Below, one piece after another: positions 24,434 through 33,734 of a stretch of DNA of 36,662 nt. A program made the position numbers and the translations under genes. Origin of the DNA: Lachnospiraceae bacterium (GTDB lineage: Bacteria > Bacillota > Clostridia > Lachnospirales > Lachnospiraceae); assembly GCA_910574195.1 (NCBI GenBank), contig CAJTBF010000022.1:1-36662 (forward strand), read 5' to 3'. A model generated the notes under the pieces. It was given only the letters and a program-made list of their open reading frames with translations. It was not told where the DNA came from and ran no database searches. Position 1 is the first letter of the stretch. Each line of letters starts with the position of its first letter.

Positions 24434-27400
24434 ATGAAGAGAATGGTTTCATTCCTGCTTGCTGCAGCGCTGATCCTGACTCCTGCCGCGCAGGTTTTGG
24501 CAGTGGAGCCTGCCGGTTCGGCTGTAACGGAAGGGAATCAGCCGGAAGGGAACTCCGGTAAGACAAATCAGAATCCGGCAACGGCAGACAAGCCAGGGAC
24601 AGAAGACGGACTTCCGGAGACAGGGCCGGATGGCCAGGAGGAAGGAAATCCGGCGGCAGGGGAGGAAAAGCAGCCGGAATTCACAGCAGCAGAGACCGGA
24701 CAAAACACAGAAACAGAACCGAAAACGGAAGCGGCAGATGCAGAGGGAGCGGATGCGGACAGTCAGGCGGAAGGTTCTGCAAGACAGAATTTACGGACTG
24801 ATATGGGGCAGGTTCATGTGTCTGTCGGGGCAGCAGTGATTTTAGAGAAAGAGATTTCGTTTACCGTGGAACTTACGGGGCAGATGTCTCAGACGATTAC
24901 GTTGCCCTCGGATAAAGACTGTCCGGGAGCAGAAAAAACAGTTTCGTTTGAAAAGCTTCCGGAAGGAAACTATACACTGCGAGTGACGGCTCCTGGTTTT
25001 ACCGATTATACGCAAGATATAGAAGTCAGGAACCGGGCGTACACCGTTACTTTACTGACCGGGTTTGTGGCGGGGTATACATACGAAAGAGGTGTCTTTC
25101 ATCCGGGGGTACTTCTGATCGGCGATGTGGAGAAGGACGGTATCATCGACGACAGGGATCGTGACAAACTGGTGAATGCGATTGACGCAGGAGTATCTTC
25201 TGTGGAGACAGACGTAAACGGGGACGGACTCACAGATCTTGCAGATCTGGAATATTTTTCCAGGAGCTATCAGGAAGAGGGAGATACGGAAGCATTTGTG
25301 GAAAATTCTATTTCTACGGATGCAATTACACCGGAAGCAGGAGTCAATACAAAGGTGGAGGGCAATCTTACCGATCTGCTGACCGGAGGCGGAAGTGTTT
25401 TGGCAAGTGCGGCAGGCGGTGAGATTTCAGAATCAAATCCGGTGATATTAGAGTTTCATCTGGCGGAAGATGCGGATACCCAGGCGGACGGAATTCTAAT
25501 TGAGACAAGTAAGGCAAATCCGATTGCAAGAGCGACGGTGGACATTACATACATGGATGCAGACGGCACGGAGGGAAACATCAGCATACCTGTGGAAAAG
25601 GATGTACAGTATTTGTTAAAAGACAGTGATGCGATTCCTTTTCTGGACGGGAATGGGAATATGCAGATCCATCTGGGTTCTCAGATTGCAGTCAAGAAAG
25701 TGACGCTGACGATCAAAGGGATGCAGAACAATAACAATCTTGCGGAGATTTCCAAGGTGCAGTTCCTAAACGGTATGGAAAGCCGGATTCCAAAACCGCA
25801 GATGGATATTCCGCAGAATCTGGCAGTGGAGGAAGCAAGCCGGGAGTTTGTTGTAACATGGGATCCCTGCAAGAATATCACAGGATATGAAGTGTTGATT
25901 TCCAGTGAAGGAAAAGAAGAGACATGGATGGCAAAAGCGCCGATTTTGTCCATATCCTCGTTCCAGGGAAAAGAGCTTGTCAATAAAACCGAGTACCAGG
26001 TACGGGTGCAGTCCGTGAACGGAACATGGAGAAGCGGTTACAGCGACGCCGTGACGGCAGTTCCGCGTGCGAATAAGGTGCCGGATGCCCCGGATAATGT
26101 ACAGGCAGTAGGGAGATATAAGAGCATCGACGTGTCATGGAAGAAAATGAAGGATACGGAGCATTATCGTCTTTTTTACCGTGAGTCGGATTCCGGGGAC
26201 GCTTATCAGGTCATTGAGGGGATTACAGAAAACAGATATACGATTACCGAACTGAAGGACAAGACAAGGTACGAGCTGTACCTTACAGGCGTCAATGAGT
26301 TGGGCGAAGGGAAACCATCGTTGAAAAGCGTCGCGCAGACAGAAAGTCTGGAGCCCGCACAGATGCCGGAATATAAACTGATTAACACGGCAGAAGAGGG
26401 GACTCCGGGAAGCAGCATCACAGGTGCCGTGAGAGGACGCGGAGAGATGAAAGACAGTCCGCTGGATACAGAAGGAAAGACAGCGTGGGGAATGGTAGAT
26501 CATAATCCGGCGTCTTATTACTATGCGGCAGACTGGGATGAAGGTTCTGCATATCCTGATTTTAACAACAAAGGATTTACATTTGCATTTGATCAAACTT
26601 ATACAATCGATACGATCGGATTCCAGGAACTATATGAACAGGGGAATTTCAGCACGGCTGTCGTCGAATACCGGGACGAAGAAAGCGGACAGTTCCAAAG
26701 GGTTTCCGGTGTGAAGGTGGAACGAAGAAGCGACAGGAACGGAAAACATTATTATTTTATACGGCTGGCAGATCCGGTTCGAACGAATCAATTGAGGTTT
26801 GGCGTCGGAAAAAGTAACGGTTATATACGTGAGATTACCATATCGGAAGTATACTTCTATCATTATGATTCGCTGGAAGACGACATCATGGGACTGTACG
26901 AAGACGACCTTCATATGGTGCTGAAAGCAGAAGTAGATCAGAAAACCATTGATACGCTCCGTACCCGTCTCAATACCCAGGATAGTGTAAGCGGAGAATA
27001 TCATCCGGACAGGGAACGTCTGGAACGGGAACTGAAAAATGCAGAAGAGATTTTGAACAATGAATTAGGAAGTCCGATTGGAATTCACAATACCATCACG
27101 ACAAAAGATGTGGGCAGAGGGTTTGGCGGACTGAACGCATGGCAGCCTCTCGGAATTACAGCGGCGGCCGGGGAAGAGATTACAATTTTTGTGGGACATT
27201 CTGCTTTGCAGACGGGAGCGAATACGAATCTGCAGTTGGTGGCGACACAATATCACGCGGAAAGTTCTCCGATGAGCACGACGGTCGCGACTTTAAAGGT
27301 GGGACGAAATGATATTACACTTCCCCAGATCGGTTCCACAGCTGCGGAGCGCGGAGGGGCGTTGTACATTCAGTACACGGGAAACCAAGCGAACGACCAG

Positions 27401-29800
27401 TATGCGGTCCGCGTAAACGGAGGTGTGGAAGTTCCGAGACTGGATCTTTATCAGACGACGGATCCGGCGGAACGGCTGGCGCGTACAGAAAAGTATGTGG
27501 AAGAACTGAAAGTATATACGGCTCAGGTGGAGGCAATGCATGAAGAGCTGCATCAGAATTCGGAAAATGCGCTGGTGAAGTATTCTTATGATGAGAAGAA
27601 TTGTATTTTGGAGGCATCCGACATCCTGATGGACAGTATGATGCTCTCCATTCCTGCAAAGCAGATTTTAGCGGGATGCGGACAGAATGCGCAGACGTTG
27701 CTGGATTCCCTAAATGCAATGGAAGAGATGATGTATCTGTTCTATCAGCACAAAGGCCTGAACAAAGATGCGAAGGATGAGATAGACAGATTACCGAAAG
27801 GACATCTGAATATTCGCTATCAGAGAATGTTTGCAGGTGCATTTATGTATGCTTCCGGGAATCATATCGGAGTCGAATGGAATGAGACGAAGGGACTTGC
27901 AGGTGCGAAACCGGTACAGTCCGTGGACGGAAGATACGAGAGCGGGCAGTATTTTGGCTGGGGAGTTGCCCATGAGATCGGGCATAATATCAATCAGGGC
28001 GCTTATGCTATTGCGGAGATTACGAACAACTATTTCGCACAGTTGGCACAGGCAAAGGATACCGACGAGAGTGTACGTTTTAAATATCCGAACATCTATG
28101 AGAAGGTAACGTCCGGTACGATCGGAAGATCACCGAACGGAGCGACACAGCTTGGAATGTACTGGCAGCTTCACCTTGCATATGACGATGGATACAATTA
28201 CAAAACGTATGAGAATTATGAAGAGCAGCTCGGTCATCTTTTCTTTGCAAGAGTCGATACTTACGCGAGAACGCCTGCAAAAGCTCCGGCTCCGGGTGGG
28301 ATTCTGTTGAAGCTGTCAGGAGATAAGGATCAGGATCTGATGCGTCTTTCCTGTGCGGCGGCGCAGAAGAATCTATTGGAATTCTTCCAACGCTGGGGCA
28401 TGATTCCGGATGAGGAGACGCTCTCTTATGCGGCGCAGTTTGAGATGGAGACAAGAGCCATCTACTATGTGAGCGACGCATCCCGCGTGTACCGCCTGGA
28501 ACATGGAGGAAGCAGTCTGAATGCAGAAGGAACGGTAAATGCCGTAAGCGGCAGTACCTCGGCAGTGGTAAATGCGAATCATGCCGGTCAGGTTGATTTT
28601 GTGCTTGGGGCAGAGAGTAATATCCCGGCGGAGGATGTGCTGGGGTATGAGATTGTGCGCACGCAGATATCCGGAGGAAAAACAGAAAAAGAACTTGCCG
28701 GATTCACAACAGAAAATACGTTCAGCGATTCTATTTTGACGGTGAATAACCGTGTCATTACGTATGAGGTTACGCTGGTGGATAAATATTTGAATCGTTC
28801 GGCAGTGAAAGTTCTTGCTCCTATTAAAATCGAGCATGACGGAAGTATGGAAAAGACGTTCTGGACGGTGACCACACAGAATCTGGAAACGACAAATGAA
28901 GCGGAGCTGGAAGAGGATAATGTAACCTGTAAACCACAGGTGAAAGAACCCATTCAACTGGCGGTAGATCAAAACGGCCAGACGACCTATACGGCTGTTG
29001 TAAGTAAAAATGCCGGGGATGCTGCGATTATGATGGATTTTCACAGGTTCCATGTAATTTCCGGATTCAAATATACCGTTGACGCCGCGGTGGATAAGGC
29101 GAAGAAGATTCAGGATTACGCCATTTATTTCCGGGCGGAAGACGGCGGATGGAAGGAAGCGGCGAAAGGTACATTTGGCGACGGAGACGCACAGACGGTG
29201 TATTTCGGAAACGAGGACGGAACCTATGTAGGCACGTACAGGGCGGATGCGGTAAAGCTTGTCATTTCCGGGCAAAAGGGGTCCGAGATCGCAATTTCGG
29301 AGCTTGACGTGCTTGGCGTGACCGGAGATAACGTGGATTTCCGTGATACAGAAGAGGGAATCCCGGCAATCGGGAAACTTGCGTCTGCTTATAAGTACGG
29401 GAAAAACGAGTCGGATGTGATTCCGGAAGGATCCATTATTTTCACAGGTTCCTATAAAGGAAATCCGGCGTACAATGTGGTTCTGCTTTATGATCAGAAT
29501 GGCAATATTGTAGGCGGAATGAATGCGGATGGCAGCCTGAAGGCGCAGCAGATTATTCTTGCGGATGTGCCGGAGGGCGGGGAAATCCAGGATGTATCAG
29601 ATGGAACATGGATTTACTGGATTGAACCGCAGGATCAGACGAACCTTGACGGACTGAGAGTGCGCGCGGAACTTTACCGTGTGAATAACGCCGAAACAAA
29701 CGAGGGGCAGCGCCTTGTAAGTGATTCTTTATACCGAGAGATTCCGAATGTGTTTCCCGATATTACATTTACCGGGAATGATGCGGCAGGGGAGGAGTAG
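24434..29800 (+). CDS. Secreted multidomain M60-family metallopeptidase (mucinase) with dockerin
   Basis: The 1788-residue protein runs: signal peptide (1-23); acidic Pro/Thr-rich linker (to about 115); a beta domain (118-215); a type I dockerin (about 225-282, calcium loops GDVEKDGIIDD and DVNGDGLTDLAD); a discoidin-like domain (325-450); two fibronectin III domains (455-640); an F5/8-type C/CBM32-like domain (673-812); the M60 domain (from about 885); and a second F5/8C-like domain (1476-1636). The zinc site is H1180-E-I-G-H1184 with E1195 ten residues on, the M60 HExxHx10E form. M60 peptidases cleave O-glycosylated mucins. There is no wall anchor, so the dockerin may tether it to a cohesin. 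AAGGGAG lies 6 nt before the ATG. Confidence 0.9.
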   Translation: MKRMVSFLLAAALILTPAAQVLAVEPAGSAVTEGNQPEGNSGKTNQNPATADKPGTEDGLPETGPDGQEEGNPAAGEEKQPEFTAAETGQNTETEPKTEAADAEGADADSQAEGSARQNLRTDMGQVHVSVGAAVILEKEISFTVELTGQMSQTITLPSDKDCPGAEKTVSFEKLPEGNYTLRVTAPGFTDYTQDIEVRNRAYTVTLLTGFVAGYTYERGVFHPGVLLIGDVEKDGIIDDRDRDKLVNAIDAGVSSVETDVNGDGLTDLADLEYFSRSYQEEGDTEAFVENSISTDAITPEAGVNTKVEGNLTDLLTGGGSVLASAAGGEISESNPVILEFHLAEDADTQADGILIETSKANPIARATVDITYMDADGTEGNISIPVEKDVQYLLKDSDAIPFLDGNGNMQIHLGSQIAVKKVTLTIKGMQNNNNLAEISKVQFLNGMESRIPKPQMDIPQNLAVEEASREFVVTWDPCKNITGYEVLISSEGKEETWMAKAPILSISSFQGKELVNKTEYQVRVQSVNGTWRSGYSDAVTAVPRANKVPDAPDNVQAVGRYKSIDVSWKKMKDTEHYRLFYRESDSGDAYQVIEGITENRYTITELKDKTRYELYLTGVNELGEGKPSLKSVAQTESLEPAQMPEYKLINTAEEGTPGSSITGAVRGRGEMKDSPLDTEGKTAWGMVDHNPASYYYAADWDEGSAYPDFNNKGFTFAFDQTYTIDTIGFQELYEQGNFSTAVVEYRDEESGQFQRVSGVKVERRSDRNGKHYYFIRLADPVRTNQLRFGVGKSNGYIREITISEVYFYHYDSLEDDIMGLYEDDLHMVLKAEVDQKTIDTLRTRLNTQDSVSGEYHPDRERLERELKNAEEILNNELGSPIGIHNTITTKDVGRGFGGLNAWQPLGITAAAGEEITIFVGHSALQTGANTNLQLVATQYHAESSPMSTTVATLKVGRNDITLPQIGSTAAERGGALYIQYTGNQANDQYAVRVNGGVEVPRLDLYQTTDPAERLARTEKYVEELKVYTAQVEAMHEELHQNSENALVKYSYDEKNCILEASDILMDSMMLSIPAKQILAGCGQNAQTLLDSLNAMEEMMYLFYQHKGLNKDAKDEIDRLPKGHLNIRYQRMFAGAFMYASGNHIGVEWNETKGLAGAKPVQSVDGRYESGQYFGWGVAHEIGHNINQGAYAIAEITNNYFAQLAQAKDTDESVRFKYPNIYEKVTSGTIGRSPNGATQLGMYWQLHLAYDDGYNYKTYENYEEQLGHLFFARVDTYARTPAKAPAPGGILLKLSGDKDQDLMRLSCAAAQKNLLEFFQRWGMIPDEETLSYAAQFEMETRAIYYVSDASRVYRLEHGGSSLNAEGTVNAVSGSTSAVVNANHAGQVDFVLGAESNIPAEDVLGYEIVRTQISGGKTEKELAGFTTENTFSDSILTVNNRVITYEVTLVDKYLNRSAVKVLAPIKIEHDGSMEKTFWTVTTQNLETTNEAELEEDNVTCKPQVKEPIQLAVDQNGQTTYTAVVSKNAGDAAIMMDFHRFHVISGFKYTVDAAVDKAKKIQDYAIYFRAEDGGWKEAAKGTFGDGDAQTVYFGNEDGTYVGTYRADAVKLVISGQKGSEIAISELDVLGVTGDNVDFRDTEEGIPAIGKLASAYKYGKNESDVIPEGSIIFTGSYKGNPAYNVVLLYDQNGNIVGGMNADGSLKAQQIILADVPEGGEIQDVSDGTWIYWIEPQDQTNLDGLRVRAELYRVNNAETNEGQRLVSDSLYREIPNVFPDITFTGNDAAGEE

Positions 29801-29803
29801 GAT

Positions 29804-30760
29804 ATGAAAAGCATGAAAAAAATAGTTACAGGGATTGTAATGGCCGTGTTTGTATGTATCGTCCTGCTTCCGTTTCGCGCATCTGCCGCGGAGGAACCGG
29901 AGATTCGGTTTGCGCCGGAGCGTGATGGAGCGAATGTAATATTGACGCTTCCACAGTCGGTAAGAGAGAATGTATATTCCCTTGAGCTGAGCCTGAAAAT
30001 TGAATCAAACGCACAGGAGAAACTGGATGTAGTGTTCCTGTTTGCAGAAGGAATGGCAAAAATTGCAGAGTACCGTTATCATGAGGATACCGGTATTCTG
30101 AACCTCTATCTGTCAGGAAGTGAAGCTCTTTTGAAAGAAGCATCTGTGCAGCTTGGAGAAGTTTCGTTTTCGGCCGGAAATGAAGAGGGAGTTGTCGTAC
30201 AGGTCAGTATTGTGGACGATTCTCTGAGAATCGTAAGCGGTACAAGATCAGAGCCCCTTCCGGGGATCACTTATCCTGAGACGGAGACGATTGAGCTGGG
30301 GAAAGAGAATGGTTCAGGAGGTGATCCTGGACAGGAACCAGGGAAGGAACCCGGCGGCGATAATGGATCCGGCGGGGATACCGGAGAAACGGATCCCATG
30401 CAGGCTTTGCGGGAGGAATTAGAAAAGACGCTGGCGCTGGCAAAAACTTATAAAAAAGCGGATTATACTTCAGACAGCTTTGCCAATTTGGAGAAAGCAA
30501 TCAAGGCGGCGGAGGAAGCACTGCGTAATCCGGACGCTTTGAGGGAGGAGCTGGAGACGGCGCTTCGGAATCTGGAGAATGCAATCGGCGCCCTGGAGAG
30601 TGCGGCGGTTACGCCTGTAACGTCCCAGAAAGCGGCAGAACAAACAACAAAAAGTGTAAAAACCGGGGATCGCACGGAAATGATTTTATGGATCATGGTT
30701 TTGGCGACGAGCATTGGAGTCACAGGCGTTCTTGCAGGCCGCAGAATACGTTACAGATGA
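29804..30760 (+). CDS. Wall-anchored protein with cohesin-like N-terminus and FIVAR domain
   Basis: A signal peptide (1-28) precedes a beta-rich domain of about 130 residues (30-165), with alternating strands such as VYSLELSLKIES and GEVSFSAGN, which looks like a cohesin. A Gly/Pro/Glu linker leads to a FIVAR domain (about 197-265), then VKTGD (about 284-288), a hydrophobic helix and a basic tail, a sortase-type anchor in which VKTGD replaces LPxTG. It starts 3 nt after the M60 stop with GGAGGA 7 nt upstream, so the two proteins are coproduced. The natural reading is that it holds the dockerin-bearing M60 enzyme at the cell wall. The cohesin call is by pattern only. Confidence 0.7.
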   Translation: MKSMKKIVTGIVMAVFVCIVLLPFRASAAEEPEIRFAPERDGANVILTLPQSVRENVYSLELSLKIESNAQEKLDVVFLFAEGMAKIAEYRYHEDTGILNLYLSGSEALLKEASVQLGEVSFSAGNEEGVVVQVSIVDDSLRIVSGTRSEPLPGITYPETETIELGKENGSGGDPGQEPGKEPGGDNGSGGDTGETDPMQALREELEKTLALAKTYKKADYTSDSFANLEKAIKAAEEALRNPDALREELETALRNLENAIGALESAAVTPVTSQKAAEQTTKSVKTGDRTEMILWIMVLATSIGVTGVLAGRRIRYR

Positions 30761-30842
30761 TAAAAACGGGGAAGCTTTCATTGCTGCAGGATTTTTTTAT
30801 AATCAAACGATATATTGTGCGTATCCGCTATTTTGCAACAGT

Positions 30843-30979
30843 GTAACTATTAGCCTACGGCTAAACAGTTACGGAATCCGGTCTCTTTGCCTTATGGCAA
30901 AGAGGCCGAATTCTATTTCAACTGTTATACGTTCTTACGGACTTTGCAGCAAGTACAGAGTTCTGGACTGAACGGTTAC
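30843..30979 (-). repeat. Full copy (C) of the GTAAC-ended transposable element, with 8-bp target duplication
   Basis: This 137-bp element runs from GTAACT to GGTTAC and is flanked on both sides by GCAACAGT (30835-30842 and 30980-30987), a perfect 8-bp direct repeat. It has the same three-hairpin layout as copy B in reverse: GTAACT/AGTTAC with inner AGCC/GGCT; an 18-bp stem (30874-30913) with one mismatch and a TTAT loop; and GGACTTTGCA against TACAGAGTTC, where two of the changes keep G-U pairing. It lies between the M60 operon and the convergent ABC operon. Confidence 0.85.
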
Positions 30980-31023
30980 GCAACAGTTTCTTTTCTGTCA
31001 GAAAATATGACACAATACCGGAT

Positions 31024-31821
31024 TCAGATTCTTTTCAGATACAATTGTTCCAGCAGGTTGATGAGCGCGTACAGAACCATGGCCATGATGCAGAGCAGAA
31101 CGATGGACATTAACAGCCAATCCATTTTGAATACCTGGCTGGAATAAATAATCAGATATCCCAGGCCGCTGCGTGCCGCCAGGAATTCTCCGATTACGAC
31201 TCCCACCAGGCAGAGGCCCACATTGACTTTCATATTGCTGATGATGGCCGGAATGGAAGCGGGGAGTACCACTTTTAACAGCGCATGTCTTTTCTTTCCA
31301 TGCAGCGTATAGATCAGTTTGATTTTTTCCTGATCAATCCCGATAAAGCTGGTGTATAGATTCAGAATGCTTCCAAAGACGGCAACGGAAATTCCGGATA
31401 CAATGATCGTGGTCTGCGTCGCGCCCAGCCATACAATGAGCAGGGGGGCAAGCGCGGATTTTGGAAGGCTGTTCAGGACCACCAGATAGGGATCCAGTAT
31501 TTCCGATAATTTCCGGCTGTTCCAGAGCAGGACGGCAATCAGGATGCTAAGCAGCATCGTTAGCAGGAAACTGGCAATGGTTTCATAGAGGGTACTTCCC
31601 AGATGCAGGAAGATGCTCCCGTCCAGAAGCATTTCCCAAAAGCAGAGCGCAATCTTTGAGGGACTGCTGAATATGAAGGAATCAATGATTCCCACGTTGG
31701 CGGTAAACTCCCATAAAAACAGAAAGCCCAATAGAATTGCAATACGTGAGGCACGGACAATACGCCGGTGCTTTTTTCGGGTGTTCAGATAGTGCTGTTG
31801 TCCGGCGGAAATTTCAGGCAT
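31024..31821 (-). CDS. ABC transporter permease, SsuC/TauC type
   Basis: This 265-residue permease has six predicted helices and the EAA-type cytoplasmic loop (LPASIPAIISNMKVNVGL). It belongs to the binding-protein-dependent family importing sulfonates, taurine, nitrate or thiamine precursors. Its ATG overlaps the ATPase gene by 8 nt, so they form one unit. The substrate cannot be named because no binding protein is encoded in the window. The proximity to a sulfite reductase might hint at sulfonates, but about 7 kb and a convergent operon lie between. Confidence 0.85.
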   Translation of the reverse strand: MPEISAGQQHYLNTRKKHRRIVRASRIAILLGFLFLWEFTANVGIIDSFIFSSPSKIALCFWEMLLDGSIFLHLGSTLYETIASFLLTMLLSILIAVLLWNSRKLSEILDPYLVVLNSLPKSALAPLLIVWLGATQTTIIVSGISVAVFGSILNLYTSFIGIDQEKIKLIYTLHGKKRHALLKVVLPASIPAIISNMKVNVGLCLVGVVIGEFLAARSGLGYLIIYSSQVFKMDWLLMSIVLLCIMAMVLYALINLLEQLYLKRI

Positions 31822-32581
31822 CGTGATTCAGCTCCTTCCAGATCAGATTAAAATATTGTTTGAATTCCGGCGCGTTGCGTCGCTGCATGGGGGTGTCTTT
31901 TTCCAGTTCAAAGGTGACAGGGATTACTTTTGTGACGGTGGCGGGCCGTTGTGTCAGAACAATGACTCTATCGGCCATACTTACGGCTTCCGACAGATCA
32001 TGTGTGACGAGAACGGCCGTTTTCTGCGCTTCCTTTAAAATCTGTCCGATGTCGTCGCAGACAGTCAGCCGGGTTTGATAATCCAGGGCGGAAAAAGGTT
32101 CATCCAAAAGCAAAATATCCGGATCCAGGACCAAAGTGCGGATCAATGCCGCTCTTTGCCGCATTCCGCCGGATAGTTGAGAGGGTTTTGCATGTTCAAA
32201 CTGTTTTAAACCATATTGTTCCAATAATTCGTGGGCGTGTTCCCGGGATCTGGCGGAAAGCATGTGCTGAATTTCCAGTCCCAGCAGGACATTATGGTAG
32301 ATTGTCCTCCACTCAAAAAGATGGTCATGCTGCAGCATGTAGCCGATATTGGTGGTACTTTCTCTCAGGTATTTGCCGTTCAGCCGGATCAAGCCCTTTT
32401 CCGGTTCAATGAGCCCGCACATGATGGACAGAAGTGTAGATTTACCGCACCCGGAAGGGCCGACGATTGCGACGAATTCTCCGGGCAGTACAGAAAAGGA
32501 AAGGTCCGTCAGCGTCTTTGTCTCGCCTTCCGGACTGTGATATGCGTAATGGATATTTTTTAATTCTAATATTGGTTCCAT
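31814..32581 (-). CDS. ABC transporter ATP-binding protein, SsuB/TauB type
   Basis: All ABC motifs are present: Walker A G41-PSGCGKS-T49, a Q-loop near GYMLQHDHL, the signature LSGGMRQR, Walker B ILLLDEPFSALD and a switch His in VTHD. The short C-terminus and overall sequence place it with SsuB/TauB/NrtD ATPases. GGAG lies 8 nt before the ATG. Only 14 nt upstream of the start begins a mobC relic, so the native promoter and the expected binding-protein gene are missing on this side. Expression would depend on read-through or on a promoter within the relic DNA. Confidence 0.9.
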   Translation of the reverse strand: MEPILELKNIHYAYHSPEGETKTLTDLSFSVLPGEFVAIVGPSGCGKSTLLSIMCGLIEPEKGLIRLNGKYLRESTTNIGYMLQHDHLFEWRTIYHNVLLGLEIQHMLSARSREHAHELLEQYGLKQFEHAKPSQLSGGMRQRAALIRTLVLDPDILLLDEPFSALDYQTRLTVCDDIGQILKEAQKTAVLVTHDLSEAVSMADRVIVLTQRPATVTKVIPVTFELEKDTPMQRRNAPEFKQYFNLIWKELNHDA

Positions 32582-32594
32582 GCAGACACTCCAA

Positions 32595-33007
32595 TCAAAA
32601 GGTATATCTTACTGTATGAAAAAAATGTAGATTGGTGCATGGTAGATGGCAGTTCGCGCGTAAGCCGGTTTGAAATTCTTCTACGCTAAATCGTTGTGGG
32701 AGAGTGGATTTCTGTTGCAATTCTAAGATAAAATCCTCAATCTCCTTACAGATTTCAGCGGCAGAAGCGAAGTAGGGAACGCACTTTTTGAAAGCGTCAT
32801 GCACTTCATAGAGCTTGTTTATCAGCTCCCAAAACTCGGTTTTAGGCTTGGGCTGCGGGGCGTTTCCTTGCATAACTGACGCATAAATTCTGCTGCGGAC
32901 AGACTGCAAGCGGCGGCGCACTGCTTTAATTTTTCATGTTCTTCCTCATTCAATCGGACGGTAATCGGGACATTTCGCATGTCCTTTTCTGATTTTTCTT
33001 TGCTCAT
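32595..33007 (-). pseudogene. mobC: mobC (relaxosome accessory protein), frameshifted
   Basis: The first 45 codons (MSKEKSEKDMRNVPITVRLN onward, then LSAAEFMRQLC) form the ribbon-helix-helix start of a MobC-like mobilisation protein, with GGAGG upstream of ATG 33007. Near 32870 the frame breaks: the continuation PKTEFWELINKLYEVHDAF and EICKEIEDFILELQ lies in another minus-strand frame and runs to 32595. One missing base in the TGCAAGG stretch would explain it. MobC normally helps a relaxase open oriT; no relaxase follows, and the element is cut off next to the ABC ATPase gene. Confidence 0.65.
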
Positions 33008-33072
33008 TTTCTTTATCCTCCAGTCTTGGATTTTATTCTTAACAGGGTATTCAGGGATGTTCCCTGAGTAAG

Positions 33073-33243
33073 TCCACACGCCTTCAGGCTGTGGATTAGG
33101 ATTGTGGCTGACACAATCCGATGCTCGCTATCTCTGTGGACACGTCGTCACAAGTTCCGTATCGCTCATTTCCGTGCAGGCACGGAAAATCACTCACTTC
33201 ACTGCTCCTCCTTTTCCCAAAAAGTCTAGCGACTTTTCGGGAA
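33073..33243. other. Cluster of four strong hairpins upstream of mobC, candidate oriT
   Basis: The stems are TCCACA-c-GCC/GGC-TGTGGA (33073-33095), GGATTGTG/CACAATCC (33099-33119), TTTCCGTG/CACGGAAA (33169-33188), and TTCCC-AAAAGTC/GACTTTT-GGGAA (33214-33243, one A/C mismatch). No coding sequence runs through them. Inverted repeats just upstream of a mobC gene are typical of transfer origins, but no nick site could be identified. Confidence 0.45.
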
Positions 33244-33386
33244 CCCTGTTTCCTGTGCAGCGGCATTCTTAACGCCTGTCTTACCCTCCGAAAAGAAAAT
33301 CCTATGTCCTTTCCACCTCCGTTCTGGATTCGGTTTCTCTTGACCTTTGGATAAATGAAAAAGCCGCTACACTGCACTACGAATGA

Positions 33387-33516
33387 CAGGAGTTTTTTCT
33401 CCTGCTCGGATTCGCAATGCTATGTAACGGCTTTGGGATTCAAAACCATGCTGCCATACGCCAGCCGAAAAGGGCAGAATATTTTCGGCGACGGTCAGCC
33501 TTGTCTGTTGGCTGAC
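33387..33516. other. Further hairpin cluster in non-coding mobile-element DNA
   Basis: The stems are CAGGAG/CTCCTG (33387-33404, T6 loop), GCCGAAAA/TTTTCGGC (33464-33489) and GTCAGCC/GGCTGAC (33494-33516). Between 33244 and 33672 I see no convincing gene; the stretch seems to be structured leader DNA of the same element. Confidence 0.4.
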
Positions 33517-33672
33517 ATTCCATTCTTCCATCTATGTGCTTGTTTAATTTTCAATCTTCCAATTCCCATATGGGTATTTCAGAATACCATAGCGGCTGTC
33601 CCCATGTCAAGATTTTGGGCAAATTTTTTAGTATTCCCTGTGGACAGGAATTTTATTCACCTATTTTGAAAA

Positions 33673-33702
33673 TTGGGTAAGGGAATTTTATCCCTCACCC
33701 AA
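33673..33702 (-). terminator. Hairpin terminator after the sigma-factor relic
   Basis: TTGGGT and AGGGA pair with TCCCT and ACCCAA around a 6-nt loop with one A/C mismatch; on the minus strand it is followed by TTTTC. It lies 33 nt beyond the relic's stop codon. Confidence 0.45.
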
Positions 33703-33734
33703 TAGTCCATAAGAAAACAGAAAATATTAGATGA

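Noticed and set aside
28373-29275. 300-residue minus-strand frame opposite the M60 gene
   Set aside because: Arg/Ile/Phe/His-rich shadow with no ribosome site; the plus-strand frame carries a recognisable C-terminal domain here.
33073-33243. CRISPR-like array in the hairpin cluster
   Set aside because: The stems differ from each other in sequence and spacing; there are no direct repeats with regular spacers and no cas genes.
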